Shown here: one piece after another, positions 54,740-64,000 of the stretch
Position numbering within the stretch: position 1 is the stretch's first letter
Layout: each line of letters starts with the position of its first letter
Origin: an uncultured Acetobacterium sp.
GTDB taxonomy: Bacteria; Bacillota; Clostridia; Eubacteriales; Eubacteriaceae
Assembly: GCF_963664135.1 (NCBI RefSeq)
Contig: NZ_OY760905.1
Location: 3,436,736 to 3,500,735, forward strand
Direction: 5' to 3'
Length of the DNA stretch: 64,000 nt
Notes under the pieces: model-generated
What the model was told of the DNA's origin: nothing
Seen by the model: only the letters and a program-made list of their open reading frames with translations
Database searches by the model: none
Translations under genes and position numbers: made by a program

Positions 54740-55683
54740 CCGAAAAGAAACTTAATCCTCGAGATGCGTTTGGGAATGCCTTACTCGATCTCGGTAGAGA
54801 AAACAAGCGAATTATGGCGGTGTCTTGTGATTCAGGGGCTGGATCGGGTATGAATCCCTTCAAGCAAGCGTTACCTCATCAATATTTAGAGGTAGGAATC
54901 AACGAACAGAATGCGATTGGCGTTTGTGCCGGGTTAGCTGAAGGCGGTTTTATTCCAGTCGTATCAGCGATTGCACCGTTTATCTCGATGCGTGCTTTTG
55001 AGCAAGTTCGTAATGACTTAGGTTATGCCAATATGAATGTAAAAGTGATTGGGTCAAGCAGCGGCTTGTCTCATTCAGCGCTTGGATCAACACATCAAGC
55101 GATTGAAGATTTGTCACTGATGCGTGTCATACCTAACATGGTGGTTTTGAATCCTGGTGACAGTTACGAAGTGGAAATGTCATTGCGGGAAGCAATTAAA
55201 CACAAGGGGCCAGTTTATATCCGAATGCCACGTCACTCCATGGCAGAACCCTTAGAAGTGTCGCAACGCCATTTCAAATTGGGAAAAGGTGAAGTTTTAA
55301 TGAATACCGGAGATGAAATTGTGATTGCAGTTTCTGGAACATTGACGGTTGATGGTCTAATGACTGGAAAAATTCTGGATGAAATGGGATATGGGGTAAA
55401 GGTTCTGAATTTTACAACGGTAAAACCATTAGATACAGAGCTCCTTTATGAAGCCTATAAAGATGCGAAATATTTATTTACGTTAGAAGAGCATTCAGAA
55501 ATCGGTGGTTTTGGCAGCGCCGTACTGGAAGCATTGGGTCCAGTAAAACATGGCGGTCCGATTCATATTATTGGGATTACCGATGGTTCCATTAATACCG
55601 GCCCTTATCGGGAATTATTGGAAACCTACGGTCTTACCTGGGAAAAGGTCGTCGATCGGATTTTAAATGTGATTCAAAAATAA
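54727..55683 (+). CDS. Transketolase, C-terminal subunit
   Basis: 318 residues. VGINEQNAIGVCAGLAEGG (cofactor-activating Glu), HSALGSTHQAIEDLSLMR, IRMPRH, and the transketolase C-domain (LFTLEEHSEIGGFGSAVLEAL). Completes the split enzyme; translationally coupled to the N-terminal subunit. Confidence 0.92.
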   Translation: MDDMTEKKLNPRDAFGNALLDLGRENKRIMAVSCDSGAGSGMNPFKQALPHQYLEVGINEQNAIGVCAGLAEGGFIPVVSAIAPFISMRAFEQVRNDLGYANMNVKVIGSSSGLSHSALGSTHQAIEDLSLMRVIPNMVVLNPGDSYEVEMSLREAIKHKGPVYIRMPRHSMAEPLEVSQRHFKLGKGEVLMNTGDEIVIAVSGTLTVDGLMTGKILDEMGYGVKVLNFTTVKPLDTELLYEAYKDAKYLFTLEEHSEIGGFGSAVLEALGPVKHGGPIHIIGITDGSINTGPYRELLETYGLTWEKVVDRILNVIQK

Positions 55684-55710
55684 TATAGAATAAATTTAAA
55701 GGAGATAAAA

Positions 55711-57027
55711 ATGAAGACTGTTAGTTGTACATTGAATACCTTATTGAATGATGATGTCTCTCTGATTGAAGATCAAAAGAGCTATGTTAATCGCATCCTT
55801 AATTTTGATTTGCCGTTGGTAGAATATGATTTTTTAAAAAAGTTTGTAAAAAAAATTGGCGTGACCAAGGAATTCATTAATATTATTGCTACTTTTAAAA
55901 CACCTGAAAATGAGACTCCTGAGGGCTTTCGGGTAGAATATCGACTCGAATCCAATGGGGTTCTGAGAGCTGATTTAATCAGGGATATTTCTTATGAAAA
56001 AAATGGCAAAAAAAGACCAACTAATGTGCTCTTTTCAGCCGATTCGGCCAATCCTTATGAGGTAAAGCCGATCAGTAAAATGATTGCTAATCTGACGTGT
56101 AATCCTGGTATTATCTACGACTTGTTTATCAATAATCCAAAGGCTAACATTGGTAATCAATTTAAAACGCGTGATGAAGTAATGGAAGAAATCGGGCGGA
56201 TCCTGGGACCGGGAGCTGACATCAGTGTGGAACTGAATGATCCGTTTGGTAAGTCTGATACTGAACTTCTGGAAGAAGCTGAAAAATTCAGAGAAATGCT
56301 TTCCGAATATCGTGTGGTTATTAAAGTTCCTCACACCGGACCGGTTACAAATGCAAACGTTTCCGAACTTCTTTCAGGAAATAAAAAGCTCAGCAAATCC
56401 TTCGCTGATGTAACGACTGAAGGCGCTTTCCGGGGACATAATCTGGCTTTGATGCTCAAAGAACATGGTTTTAGAGTCAACTTCACGTTAATGTTTGAAC
56501 CCTATCAGACGGCGTTAGCATTACAGGCAAAACCTTATTTTGTAAACAGCTTCATCCGTCATCGTTTAATTCAATCTGAAAGCATGGAGCAGAATTTAAA
56601 GCAATATAACGCAACGGGTAATTCGAAATTTATAAAAAATATCCAAGATATGTTTATCGAAAAAGATTATCTTAATATGGATCAGGTTCAAATGGAGTTG
56701 CTGATGGTTAAGAAAATGGCTGAAGACATGTTAAAATATCGTCATTTTAATGATGCCGAAGGCTCCGATGGATTAGATAGTGTACGACATAATTTAAGGC
56801 TTTTTAAAAATACAAATTTGGATGACACAAGACTTATTATCTGTAGCATGGAAGGTGAATTCAATTACCCGGACATTGACAAATTGTTAGTGGAAAAAGA
56901 ATTTGAAGACCTTGTTCATCGAATTGTCGTTACTGCTGAGCCCAACTATCTAGCAAGGTTTACTTCCTGCAATCAGGTGGTATCGTATCAACGTCGGTTT
57001 ATGAATGCCGCTAACGGCCAAAAATAA
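55711..57027 (+). CDS. Transaldolase-family (class I aldolase barrel) protein
   Basis: 438 residues. The central half reads like a transaldolase barrel: ANLTCNPGIIYDLF, ILGPGADISVELND, YRVVIKVPHTGPVTNANV (candidate Schiff-base Lys in VVIKVPHTGP), GFRVNFTLMFEPYQTALALQA and YFVNSFIRHR. The N-terminal 110 residues and the C-terminal tail are not standard transaldolase, and the protein is longer than the common 215- to 330-residue forms. Between transketolase and a class II aldolase it probably handles a sugar-phosphate or related ketose; the exact substrate is open. Confidence 0.68.
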   Translation: MKTVSCTLNTLLNDDVSLIEDQKSYVNRILNFDLPLVEYDFLKKFVKKIGVTKEFINIIATFKTPENETPEGFRVEYRLESNGVLRADLIRDISYEKNGKKRPTNVLFSADSANPYEVKPISKMIANLTCNPGIIYDLFINNPKANIGNQFKTRDEVMEEIGRILGPGADISVELNDPFGKSDTELLEEAEKFREMLSEYRVVIKVPHTGPVTNANVSELLSGNKKLSKSFADVTTEGAFRGHNLALMLKEHGFRVNFTLMFEPYQTALALQAKPYFVNSFIRHRLIQSESMEQNLKQYNATGNSKFIKNIQDMFIEKDYLNMDQVQMELLMVKKMAEDMLKYRHFNDAEGSDGLDSVRHNLRLFKNTNLDDTRLIICSMEGEFNYPDIDKLLVEKEFEDLVHRIVVTAEPNYLARFTSCNQVVSYQRRFMNAANGQK

Positions 57028-57146
57028 TAAAAATTTTAAGAGATGATTTATTTTTTCCGAAAATTATGTTATACTGGTTCTAGGTGGTCATAACCCATTA
57101 TATTCATGTATGATGTCGTAAAATTTATTGAAAAGAGGTGATGATC

Positions 57147-57995
57147 ATGAGTTATGTGAATATGGAAGCAATTCTTGGTGACGCAAGAAAAAATCATTAT
57201 GCAGTTGGGGCGTTTAATATCGTCAATTACCTCACTGCGAAAGCAGCTGTTGAAGCAGCAGAGGAACTTGAACAACCGATTATCCTTCAAACATCCGTGA
57301 AAACGGTGAAGGCCTTTGGGGTTGATGAAATGATGGCTTTTTTAAAACCTATCGCTGAAAATGCAAAGGTGAATGTGGCGATCCATCTGGATCATTCCAC
57401 AGATATCGAGTTTACAAAAGCCTGCATTAATGGAGGCTGGTCATCGGTGATGTATGATGGTTCGCAGTTATCTCTGGAAGAAAATATAAAAAACACAAAA
57501 GAAATTGTGACTTATGCAAAAAATAAAAAGGTTACGGTTGAAGGTGAATTGGGTGCCATTGTCGGCGTTGAAGATGATATTGTGGTGATCGAAGGAAATT
57601 CGGCCCATGCAAGACCGAAAGATTGCCGAATTTATTTAAGAGAAACCGGAATAGATGCTTTTGCACCAGCGGTGGGAACGGCTCACGGCGTCTACAAAGG
57701 AGCGATCAATATCGATTACGATCTATTTGAAGAAATCAATCAATTTTCATCTTGTCCATTAGTTCTGCATGGCGGAACCGGATTAACTGATGAAATGTTT
57801 TATAAACTGATTGCGTTAGGTGCTTCAAAGGTTAACATCTCAACGGCAATCAAAATTGCATATTGTCAGGGGATGGCAACCTATACTAAAATGAATCCTG
57901 ACCAGAATGATCCACTTAAACTGGATGCTTTTACCAAAGAACAACTAAAAAAAGTTGTAAAGCAACACATTCAATTCTTTAGTCTGAGAGACTAA
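57147..57995 (+). CDS. Class II (Zn) ketose-bisphosphate aldolase, GatY/KbaY/Fba-like
   Basis: 282 residues from ATG 57147 (spacing 8 from AAAGAGG). Zn and catalytic residues in VAIHLDHS (His80, Asp82, His83), VEGELGAI, GTAHGVYKG (Zn His), VLHGGTGL (Zn His) and the phosphate loop VNISTAI. Cleaves fructose-1,6-bisphosphate or a related ketose phosphate to DHAP and an aldehyde. It has its own likely -10 (TATACT near 57070). Confidence 0.9.
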   Translation: MSYVNMEAILGDARKNHYAVGAFNIVNYLTAKAAVEAAEELEQPIILQTSVKTVKAFGVDEMMAFLKPIAENAKVNVAIHLDHSTDIEFTKACINGGWSSVMYDGSQLSLEENIKNTKEIVTYAKNKKVTVEGELGAIVGVEDDIVVIEGNSAHARPKDCRIYLRETGIDAFAPAVGTAHGVYKGAINIDYDLFEEINQFSSCPLVLHGGTGLTDEMFYKLIALGASKVNISTAIKIAYCQGMATYTKMNPDQNDPLKLDAFTKEQLKKVVKQHIQFFSLRD

Positions 57996-58077
57996 CAGAA
58001 TTAATAGAATAAAGTCGGCTGCCAAGTTGTTGATAATTAAACTGGTTAACGATGATTAAAATACGAGGAGAACAATA

Positions 58078-59127
58078 ATGAAAGATTTCAAGTGTATTGA
58101 AGAACTCAAAAAAGAATTTGATGCTTATGCAGAAATGTATAGTCCAGAAGGACTGGATCGCGAAGAGCAAATCAGAATGTACAGTATCATGTGGCTCATG
58201 CGCAAGTTTGAGGAAGCAGTTAAGCCGCTCTGGATGGCGAATAAAGTTCATGGATACTATCATCCGTATATTACCGAAGAAGCCATTGCCACAGCTATTA
58301 TTACGCAATTAAAAAAAGAGGACTATGTTGGTTCAACCCATCGTGGACATGGTCATTTGATCGCCAAAGGTGGCAATATCAATAAAATGATGGCCGAGTT
58401 GTTTGGAAAAGAAGAAGGCTATAACAAGGGGCGTGGCGGCTCAATGCACATCAGTGATATGAGCATCGGGATGCTTGGAGCCAGTGGTATTGTTGGGGCG
58501 GCAGTAGCCCCAGCAGTTGGAAGTGCCTTAAAAAGTTGGATCAAAGGAACGGATGATGTAACCGTTGTATTTTTCGGCGATGGCGGTGCCAACGCGGGGT
58601 CTGTTTCAGAATCAATGAACATGGCCGCAGCTTGGAAACTTCCGGTTATTTTTGTCTGTGAAAATAATCAGTGGGCAATTGCCACCGATTATGCCCGAAT
58701 AACCGGTGAACCCGATCTTTATAAACGTGGTATCGGCTTTGGTATTCCCAGCTGTCGATGTGATGGTTATAATATTTATCAGATATGGGAAACCGCTAAG
58801 GCCGCCATTGAGCGGGCCCGCGCTGGTGATGGACCGACTTTTATCGAATGTAAAACCATGAGAATGCTGGGACATCACGCAACCGATGATAGCTGGTATC
58901 GCGATATGTCAGTATGTGATAAATACTGGGAAATTGAACCAATTAAACGAATGGGCGAATTTATGGTTGAAAACAAGATTGCCACACCAGCTGAATTGGA
59001 AGCGATTGAAGCGGAAGCAATGAAAAAGGTTGAGGCGTCCATCGAATACGCAGATACTCAATGCCATGAACCCTCTCCTGATACTTTTTATGACTACATT
59101 TACGCAGATGGCGAAGTTATCAAGTAA
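58078..59127 (+). CDS. acoA: Acetoin dehydrogenase E1 alpha (TPP)
   Basis: 349 residues of the 2-oxoacid/acetoin dehydrogenase E1 alpha family. TPP motif FFGDGGANAGSVSESMN...FVCENN, STHRGHGHLIAKG, NKGRGGSMHI. The RGGSMH form and small size, with AcoB/C/L genes following, favour acetoin dehydrogenase over pyruvate dehydrogenase. Acetoin plus CoA gives acetyl-CoA and acetaldehyde. RBS GAGGAGAAC. Confidence 0.9.
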   Translation: MKDFKCIEELKKEFDAYAEMYSPEGLDREEQIRMYSIMWLMRKFEEAVKPLWMANKVHGYYHPYITEEAIATAIITQLKKEDYVGSTHRGHGHLIAKGGNINKMMAELFGKEEGYNKGRGGSMHISDMSIGMLGASGIVGAAVAPAVGSALKSWIKGTDDVTVVFFGDGGANAGSVSESMNMAAAWKLPVIFVCENNQWAIATDYARITGEPDLYKRGIGFGIPSCRCDGYNIYQIWETAKAAIERARAGDGPTFIECKTMRMLGHHATDDSWYRDMSVCDKYWEIEPIKRMGEFMVENKIATPAELEAIEAEAMKKVEASIEYADTQCHEPSPDTFYDYIYADGEVIK

Positions 59128-59178
59128 ACACTGTATCAATTAGTGAGATTATAAAACGAAGATTAGGAGATAAAAATT

Positions 59179-60153
59179 ATGTCAATCATTACACTTAGAG
59201 AATCCATTACCCAGGCATTAAGGGAAGAAATGGCCCTGGATGAAAACGTATTTATCATGGGTTGCGATGTTGGACTTCGCGGAAATCCATTTGGTATAAC
59301 AAAAGGTCTCATGAATGAGTATGGTGAAAAACGGGTCATCGATACCCCGATTTCAGAGGCTGCATTCACGGGACTTGGTGTTGGTGCGGCGATTGCCGGG
59401 ATGCGACCTTTAGTTGAAATATTATATGCTGACTGGATCACCTTGCCAATGGATAACATTGTCAACACGGCTGCAAAAACATGTTATATGTTCGGTGGAC
59501 AGGCAAATGTGCCGATTGTTATCCGGGCACCTTTTGGTGTCGGTGGTGGCGTTGCCGCTCAACATTCGCAGAACAATGAAAACTGGTTTGTCCATGTTCC
59601 GGGGTTAAAGGTCATTACACCGTCTACCCCCTACGATATGAAAGGGATGCTTAAATCGGCCATCCGCGATAATGGACCAGTTATCTGCTTTGAACATAAA
59701 CGAAATTATTCCATGAAAGGTGAAGTTCCAGATGGTGAATATCTGGTCCCAATCGGAAAAGCAGCGATTCGCAAAACTGGAACCGACTGTACAATTGTAG
59801 CTTATTCCTATATGACTTATGTGGCAGAAGCAGCAGCAATCGAATTGGAAAAAGAAGGAATCAGCTGTGAAGTCATTGATTTGCGATCACTGTTGCCGCT
59901 GGATTATGACACTGTAATGGAATCGATCAAGAAGACAAGTCGTGTTGTTGTCGTCACTGAAGCACCGTTGCGGGGATCGATTGCCGGTGAAATTGTCGGT
60001 GAAATCATTGACCGTGGTTTTGATTTATTGGATGCACCACCTCAACGTCTTGGCAGCAAGAACTCTCCAGTAGCATACAATGAAGGTCTGGAAGCGATGT
60101 GCACACCTAAAAAAGAAGATATTATCGCAGCAGTACGTAAAACATTTGAATAA
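59179..60153 (+). CDS. acoB: Acetoin dehydrogenase E1 beta
   Basis: 324 residues. ITLRESITQALREEMALDE, DTPISEAAFTGLGVGAAIAG, the beta-subunit transketolase-like core, AQHSQNNENWFVHVPGLKV and EAPLRGSIAGEI. Heterotetramer partner of AcoA. 51 nt after acoA, RBS TAGGAGAT. Confidence 0.92.
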   Translation: MSIITLRESITQALREEMALDENVFIMGCDVGLRGNPFGITKGLMNEYGEKRVIDTPISEAAFTGLGVGAAIAGMRPLVEILYADWITLPMDNIVNTAAKTCYMFGGQANVPIVIRAPFGVGGGVAAQHSQNNENWFVHVPGLKVITPSTPYDMKGMLKSAIRDNGPVICFEHKRNYSMKGEVPDGEYLVPIGKAAIRKTGTDCTIVAYSYMTYVAEAAAIELEKEGISCEVIDLRSLLPLDYDTVMESIKKTSRVVVVTEAPLRGSIAGEIVGEIIDRGFDLLDAPPQRLGSKNSPVAYNEGLEAMCTPKKEDIIAAVRKTFE

Positions 60154-60173
60154 ATTGTGAAGGAGTGTTTATC

Positions 60174-61412
60174 ATGGCAAAATTAATGAATATGCCAAAG
60201 ATCGGCGTTAACATGACTGATGGTACAGTCACGGAATGGTACGTAAACGAGGGTGACGAAGTCAAATTTGGTGAAATGGCTCTGGCTGCTGAAACGGATA
60301 AAGATGTTCAGGATATTCCGGCAGATCAGACCGGTACTGTTTTAAAAATTATTGCTCAAGTGGGAGATAACGTCGAATGCCATAAACCGCTTGCAATTGT
60401 CGGTGCACCCGGTGAAAACATTGACAGCCTACTTGCTGAGATTAGTGGTGGCGGAGCTGTGGCTGCAGCACCAGAAACGGTGGCGGTTGTACCAGTTCAA
60501 CCAGCGGAAGTGACAGAAATAACTACAACTGGCCGGGTTCCGGTTTCGCCACTGGCTAAAAAAATGGCCAAAGATTTGGGAATTGATCTGACTAAAGTTA
60601 AATATACTGGGATACGTGTCAAAAAAGCCGATATTCTTGCTTATGAAAATGAACCAGAAGCTATTGCAGAGTCTCCCACAATTGCCAGACCATCAGTAGT
60701 GGCAACAACGGCTGCTTCGGCAACTGGTATCAAAAAAACAACGCCTTACGATGGAATGCGTCGAAAAATTGGTAATCGGCTGACTGAAAGTGTGGTAACC
60801 AAACCATGGGCAGCCCTTACGGTGGCAGTCGATATGACGAAAGCCATTGAGTGGCGGAAACGTGTGAATGAAATCGCTGATGTCAAGGTCGGTTTCAATG
60901 AGATGGTTGCCAAGGCCTGTGCCCGGGCTTTACAGGAATATTCATTGATGAACACACAGCTGGCTGCTGATGGCACGGAAATTTACGAAATGGAAGACAT
61001 CAACATTGGCGTCGCGGTTAATACCGATCGCGGTTTGATGGTGCCGGTTCTTAAGAATGTTGCAGCTAAAGGTGTGGTTGAACTGGCAAAAGAATTTGCC
61101 GGTCTGGTCAGTCGGACGAAAGAACAAGCCAATATTCAAGGCGACTTATCGGGCGGAACATTTACAATCAGTAATCTGGGTGCACGTGGCATTTCAAGTT
61201 TTCGGGCAGTGATTAATCCGCCTGAATGTGGGATTTTGGCATTGGCTGCAACGGTTAAGTCAGCAGTTGTGATTGATGATGAAATTGTCATCCGTCCAAT
61301 GATGAATATTACTTTGAGTTTTGATCACCGGATTGTTGATGGCGATTATGCTGCGCAGTTTGTGTCCTATATTGGAAAATTGCTGGAAGATCCCATGAAA
61401 ATCTTAATGTAG
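60174..61412 (+). CDS. acoC: Dihydrolipoamide acetyltransferase E2
   Basis: 412 residues from ATG 60174 (AAGGAG 9 nt upstream; a GTG 9 nt earlier is less likely). Lipoyl domain with AAETDKDVQDI (lipoylated Lys), Ala/Pro-rich linker, peripheral-subunit-binding domain (VSPLAKKMAKDLGIDLTKV), and a catalytic domain ending with the H-x-x-x-D-G site SFDHRIVDGDYAAQF. Core of the acetoin dehydrogenase complex; needs the lipoate ligase encoded two genes on. Confidence 0.93.
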   Translation: MAKLMNMPKIGVNMTDGTVTEWYVNEGDEVKFGEMALAAETDKDVQDIPADQTGTVLKIIAQVGDNVECHKPLAIVGAPGENIDSLLAEISGGGAVAAAPETVAVVPVQPAEVTEITTTGRVPVSPLAKKMAKDLGIDLTKVKYTGIRVKKADILAYENEPEAIAESPTIARPSVVATTAASATGIKKTTPYDGMRRKIGNRLTESVVTKPWAALTVAVDMTKAIEWRKRVNEIADVKVGFNEMVAKACARALQEYSLMNTQLAADGTEIYEMEDINIGVAVNTDRGLMVPVLKNVAAKGVVELAKEFAGLVSRTKEQANIQGDLSGGTFTISNLGARGISSFRAVINPPECGILALAATVKSAVVIDDEIVIRPMMNITLSFDHRIVDGDYAAQFVSYIGKLLEDPMKILM

Positions 61413-61469
61413 ATAACTCAAAAAAGTTCAGGCGACACTCTGTGACGCATAATTCATAACAGGAGATAA

Positions 61470-62870
61470 ATGATGAATAAATTTGACCTAATTGTTATCG
61501 GAGGCGGTCCGGGGGGGTATGTGGCAGCAATTTACGCGGCTCAACAGGGCCTTCAAACAGCATTAGTTGAAAAAGCTGATCTGGGTGGGGTTTGTTTAAA
61601 CTGGGGCTGCATTCCCACAAAAGCGCTGGTTCAAAATGCAGAAATTCTCCGCACTGTAAAAGAAGCAAATGAATATGGAATTGATTTGAATACCAATGAA
61701 ATAAAAGCTGATTATTCAGTGGCTCAGAAACGCAGTCGCGAAGTTAGCGCAAAACTGACCATGGGAATTAAAAGCCTTTTGAAAAAAAACAACGTGACGG
61801 TGATAAAAGGTGAAGGCAGTTTGATCAGCGGAACCAGGGTGAAAGTCATGCCGGCTGGTGAAATTATCGAAGCAAAAAATATTATTCTTGCCACCGGAGC
61901 GCATGCATTTAAAATTCCGCAATTTGATTACAGTAATCCCAATATTATGACTTCTCGAGAAGCCCTTGAGTTGACTGACGTCAAACCTGGTGATAAATTT
62001 GTGGTCGTAGGCGCCGGTGCCATCGGGATGGAATTTGCCAGTATCTGGGCCAGTTATGGCGCGGAGGTAACCGTAGTTGAAATGCTTCCCCGGGTTTTGC
62101 CTAACGAAGATGCAGATGTCTCAAAGGAAATTCAAAAAGCTTTCAAAAAACGTAATATAAATATAAAGGTTGACAGTAAAGTCACTTCTGTGGTTGCAAA
62201 AAGCGATGGCTTTAATCTTGTCATCGAGAATAAAGGAAAAACCGAGTCAATCCCATGTGATAAAATTCTTATTTCTGCTGGCGTTCGCGCAAATGTCGAA
62301 AATATTGGGCTGGCAGCAGCGGACGTGAGGCTGACTGAGCGGGGATTGATTCAGGTAGATGATCATTTACTGACAACCTGTCCCACCGTATATGCCATTG
62401 GAGATATCACTGGAAAACTGGCACTGGCCCACGTTGCGTCAGCTCAGGCATTGGCGGCTGTTCATGGGATTCTTGGGAAACGGGTAAAACAATTTAATTA
62501 TTCAAATATGCCAAGATGCACCTATACCTATCCTGAAGTTGCCAGTGTTGGATTAACAGAAGAACAAGCGAAGGCGGCAGGCTATGATGTCAAAGTTGGA
62601 ATATTTCCGCTAGTTGCCAATGGAAAATCTGTGGCAATGAATGAAATAACTGGTTTTGTGAAGATTGTTGCCGACAAGAAATACAATGAGATCTTGGGAA
62701 CCCATCTTGTTGGAGCACATGTGACAGAATTAATCAGTGCCGCAACCGCTTATATTGATCTTGAATTTACAGCAGATGATATTGCTCAGGTTGTCCATCC
62801 GCATCCATCGGTATCCGAAGCGATGATGGAAGCAGCGCATGCAGTGGTAGGACAGGCCATCCATATTTAA
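61470..62870 (+). CDS. acoL: Dihydrolipoamide dehydrogenase E3
   Basis: 466 residues. FAD site GGGPGGYVAAIYAAQ, redox disulfide GGVCLNWGCIPTK, NAD site VVGAGAIGMEFAS, and the C-terminal base HPHPSVSEAMMEAAH. Reoxidises E2 lipoamide to give NADH. RBS AGGAGAT. Confidence 0.95.
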   Translation: MMNKFDLIVIGGGPGGYVAAIYAAQQGLQTALVEKADLGGVCLNWGCIPTKALVQNAEILRTVKEANEYGIDLNTNEIKADYSVAQKRSREVSAKLTMGIKSLLKKNNVTVIKGEGSLISGTRVKVMPAGEIIEAKNIILATGAHAFKIPQFDYSNPNIMTSREALELTDVKPGDKFVVVGAGAIGMEFASIWASYGAEVTVVEMLPRVLPNEDADVSKEIQKAFKKRNINIKVDSKVTSVVAKSDGFNLVIENKGKTESIPCDKILISAGVRANVENIGLAAADVRLTERGLIQVDDHLLTTCPTVYAIGDITGKLALAHVASAQALAAVHGILGKRVKQFNYSNMPRCTYTYPEVASVGLTEEQAKAAGYDVKVGIFPLVANGKSVAMNEITGFVKIVADKKYNEILGTHLVGAHVTELISAATAYIDLEFTADDIAQVVHPHPSVSEAMMEAAHAVVGQAIHI

Positions 62871-62975
62871 TAAGCGTGATGACGATTTAGAAAAACACAA
62901 ATATTGTAGTGCCTGAAAAGGGCACTCAATATATTATGTGCAACAAAGGTTTGAAACGAATGAGGTGAGCTGATT

Positions 62976-63965
62976 ATGCTCTTTTATTACAGCGAATCAA
63001 CAGATCCATATTACAATCTGGCATTGGAAGAACACATCTTTTACAATGTTAAAATGGTCGAGCCCTTTTTCATGCTATGGCAGAACGATAATACCATTGT
63101 GATTGGACGAAATCAGAACGTTGTCAGAGAAATCAATACCGATTTTGTCAAAAAAATGAATACCAGAGTTGCCCGGCGTAGTACCGGTGGTGGCGCTGTT
63201 TATCATGATTTGGGAAATTTAAACTATTCATTTATTCAAAACTGCGAAACTGGGCAAAAGATTGATTTCACTCAGTTTGCCCTTCCCATCCTTCGTGCGC
63301 TTGATCATTTTGGCGTAAAAGCGGCATGTAATAATCGTAACGACCTGGTTATTGAGGGACGTAAATTTTCCGGAACCGCTCAGACCGTAAAAAATGGCCG
63401 GGTATTACACCATGGAACACTGCTGTTTAATTCAGATTTAGATTTTTTGCGACAGGCATTGAAGGTTAAAGGGGACAAAATTGAAAGCAAAGGGGTTAAA
63501 TCGGTGAGTAGCCACATAACCAATATTGTTGAGCATTTACCGAATCCAATCACCATTGAGCAGTTTCGCAACTGTTTGATGACCAGTATTATAAAAAAGA
63601 ATAATCCCTCTGCGCTTCGTTTGACTGAGAAAGATTTTGAAGCGATCAAACAACTGCGACAAACAAAGTATTTAACATGGGATTGGAATTATGGTAAGTC
63701 GCCACGGTATGAGGTACAGAAAAATCGGAATTTTCAATTCGGTCATTTGACCGTTTCGATGAGTGTATTACAGCAGGGGATCATTGATTCGATTTCCATT
63801 ACCGGTAAATTCTCGGGGAATCAGGATATTCATCAATTGGAAAAATTATTAAAAGGAACGGCACTAAAAGAATCTGAATTACTAGAAGTCCTCAGTTACT
63901 GTAAGTTAAACGACTTCATTGCTGGCATAACAGCAGCAGAACTGGCAGAAATTTTAGCGAGTTAA
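62976..63965 (+). CDS. lplA: Lipoate-protein ligase
   Basis: 329 residues. VARRSTGGGAVYHDLGNLNYSF (lipoyl-AMP site), RNDLVIEGRKFSGTAQ, LHHGTLLFNSDL, and the C-terminal accessory domain of LplA (TKYLTWDWNYGKSP). Attaches scavenged lipoate to the E2 lipoyl lysine. Close linkage with the aco genes indicates the complex relies on lipoate salvage. RBS GAGGTGAG. Confidence 0.93.
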   Translation: MLFYYSESTDPYYNLALEEHIFYNVKMVEPFFMLWQNDNTIVIGRNQNVVREINTDFVKKMNTRVARRSTGGGAVYHDLGNLNYSFIQNCETGQKIDFTQFALPILRALDHFGVKAACNNRNDLVIEGRKFSGTAQTVKNGRVLHHGTLLFNSDLDFLRQALKVKGDKIESKGVKSVSSHITNIVEHLPNPITIEQFRNCLMTSIIKKNNPSALRLTEKDFEAIKQLRQTKYLTWDWNYGKSPRYEVQKNRNFQFGHLTVSMSVLQQGIIDSISITGKFSGNQDIHQLEKLLKGTALKESELLEVLSYCKLNDFIAGITAAELAEILAS

Positions 63966-64000
63966 ATAATATAATATGGGATATGTATCATCAACGCGAT

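Noticed and set aside
53894..57027. Split transketolase considered as the sulfoglycolytic SqwGH enzyme.
   Set aside because: None of the other sulfoquinovose genes (isomerase, sulfolactaldehyde-handling enzymes, sulfonate exporter) is nearby.
57996..58077. Looked for a sigma-54 (-24/-12) promoter in front of the aco genes, as AcoR-controlled operons often have.
   Set aside because: No TGGCAC-N5-TTGC-like element is present; the genes are more likely read from upstream or from a sigma-A promoter.

Overview
The window reads as chromosome from a low-to-mid GC Gram-positive anaerobe, most likely an acetogen close to Acetobacterium/Eubacterium (inference). The support is Firmicutes-type AGGAGG ribosome sites with frequent GTG/TTG starts, a ferredoxin-domain EtfA of the caffeyl-CoA reductase type, a radical-type 2-hydroxyacyl-CoA dehydratase with its activator, and an acetoin dehydrogenase complex. 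I saw no rRNA, complete tRNA, CRISPR array or intact insertion sequence.

Layout. 1-5.4 kb: two GcvT-fold proteins resembling the tetrahydrofolate-dependent aryl O-demethylases LigM/DesA, an MFS carrier and a PucR-type regulator. In an acetogen this could be a corrinoid-free route from methoxylated aromatics to methyl-THF. 5.5-11.1 kb: a response regulator, a MacAB-like export operon (adaptor, permease, lipoprotein, ATPase) and a convergent sensor kinase on the far side. 11.1-15.5 kb: a decaying accessory patch with a truncated flavin-oxidoreductase-like fragment, an AbiE toxin-antitoxin locus whose toxin is frameshifted, a tRNA-3'-end-like sequence and a dead two-component system. 15.5-23.5 kb: a FecCD/FecE/FecB-type metal or metallophore importer behind a consensus promoter and leader hairpin, two membrane-anchored surface proteins sharing a domain, and a cytosolic trio (signal-less periplasmic-binding-fold protein, HypB-like GTPase, soluble ABC ATPase). 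I consider this the best candidate for an undescribed system. 24-26.5 kb: ribosomal protein bL25/Ctc, gene remnants, a 53-residue Cys-rich ORF and a GntR regulator.

26.7-37.3 kb: an operon for CoA activation, 2-hydroxyacyl-CoA dehydration and electron-bifurcating enoyl-CoA reduction (CoA-transferase, activator, dehydratase A/B, CoA ligase, acyl-CoA dehydrogenase, EtfB, ferredoxin-EtfA, GPH carrier), behind a palindromic operator. It looks like caffeate respiration rebuilt for a 2-hydroxy acid. 37.4-47.8 kb: a beta-oxidation-like set (two paralogous 3-hydroxyacyl-CoA dehydrogenases, one truncated; thiolase; MFS and SSS carriers; second CoA-transferase; TetR). The two dehydrogenase genes sit behind a duplicated promoter/operator leader.

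47.9-53.7 kb: a divergent MFS/LysR pair, a nitroreductase, small proteins and a dGTPase. 53.7-64 kb: split transketolase, a transaldolase-like protein, a class II aldolase, then acetoin dehydrogenase E1 alpha, E1 beta, E2, E3 and a lipoate ligase. All functional assignments rest on reading the sequences and remembered family motifs; no search was run.
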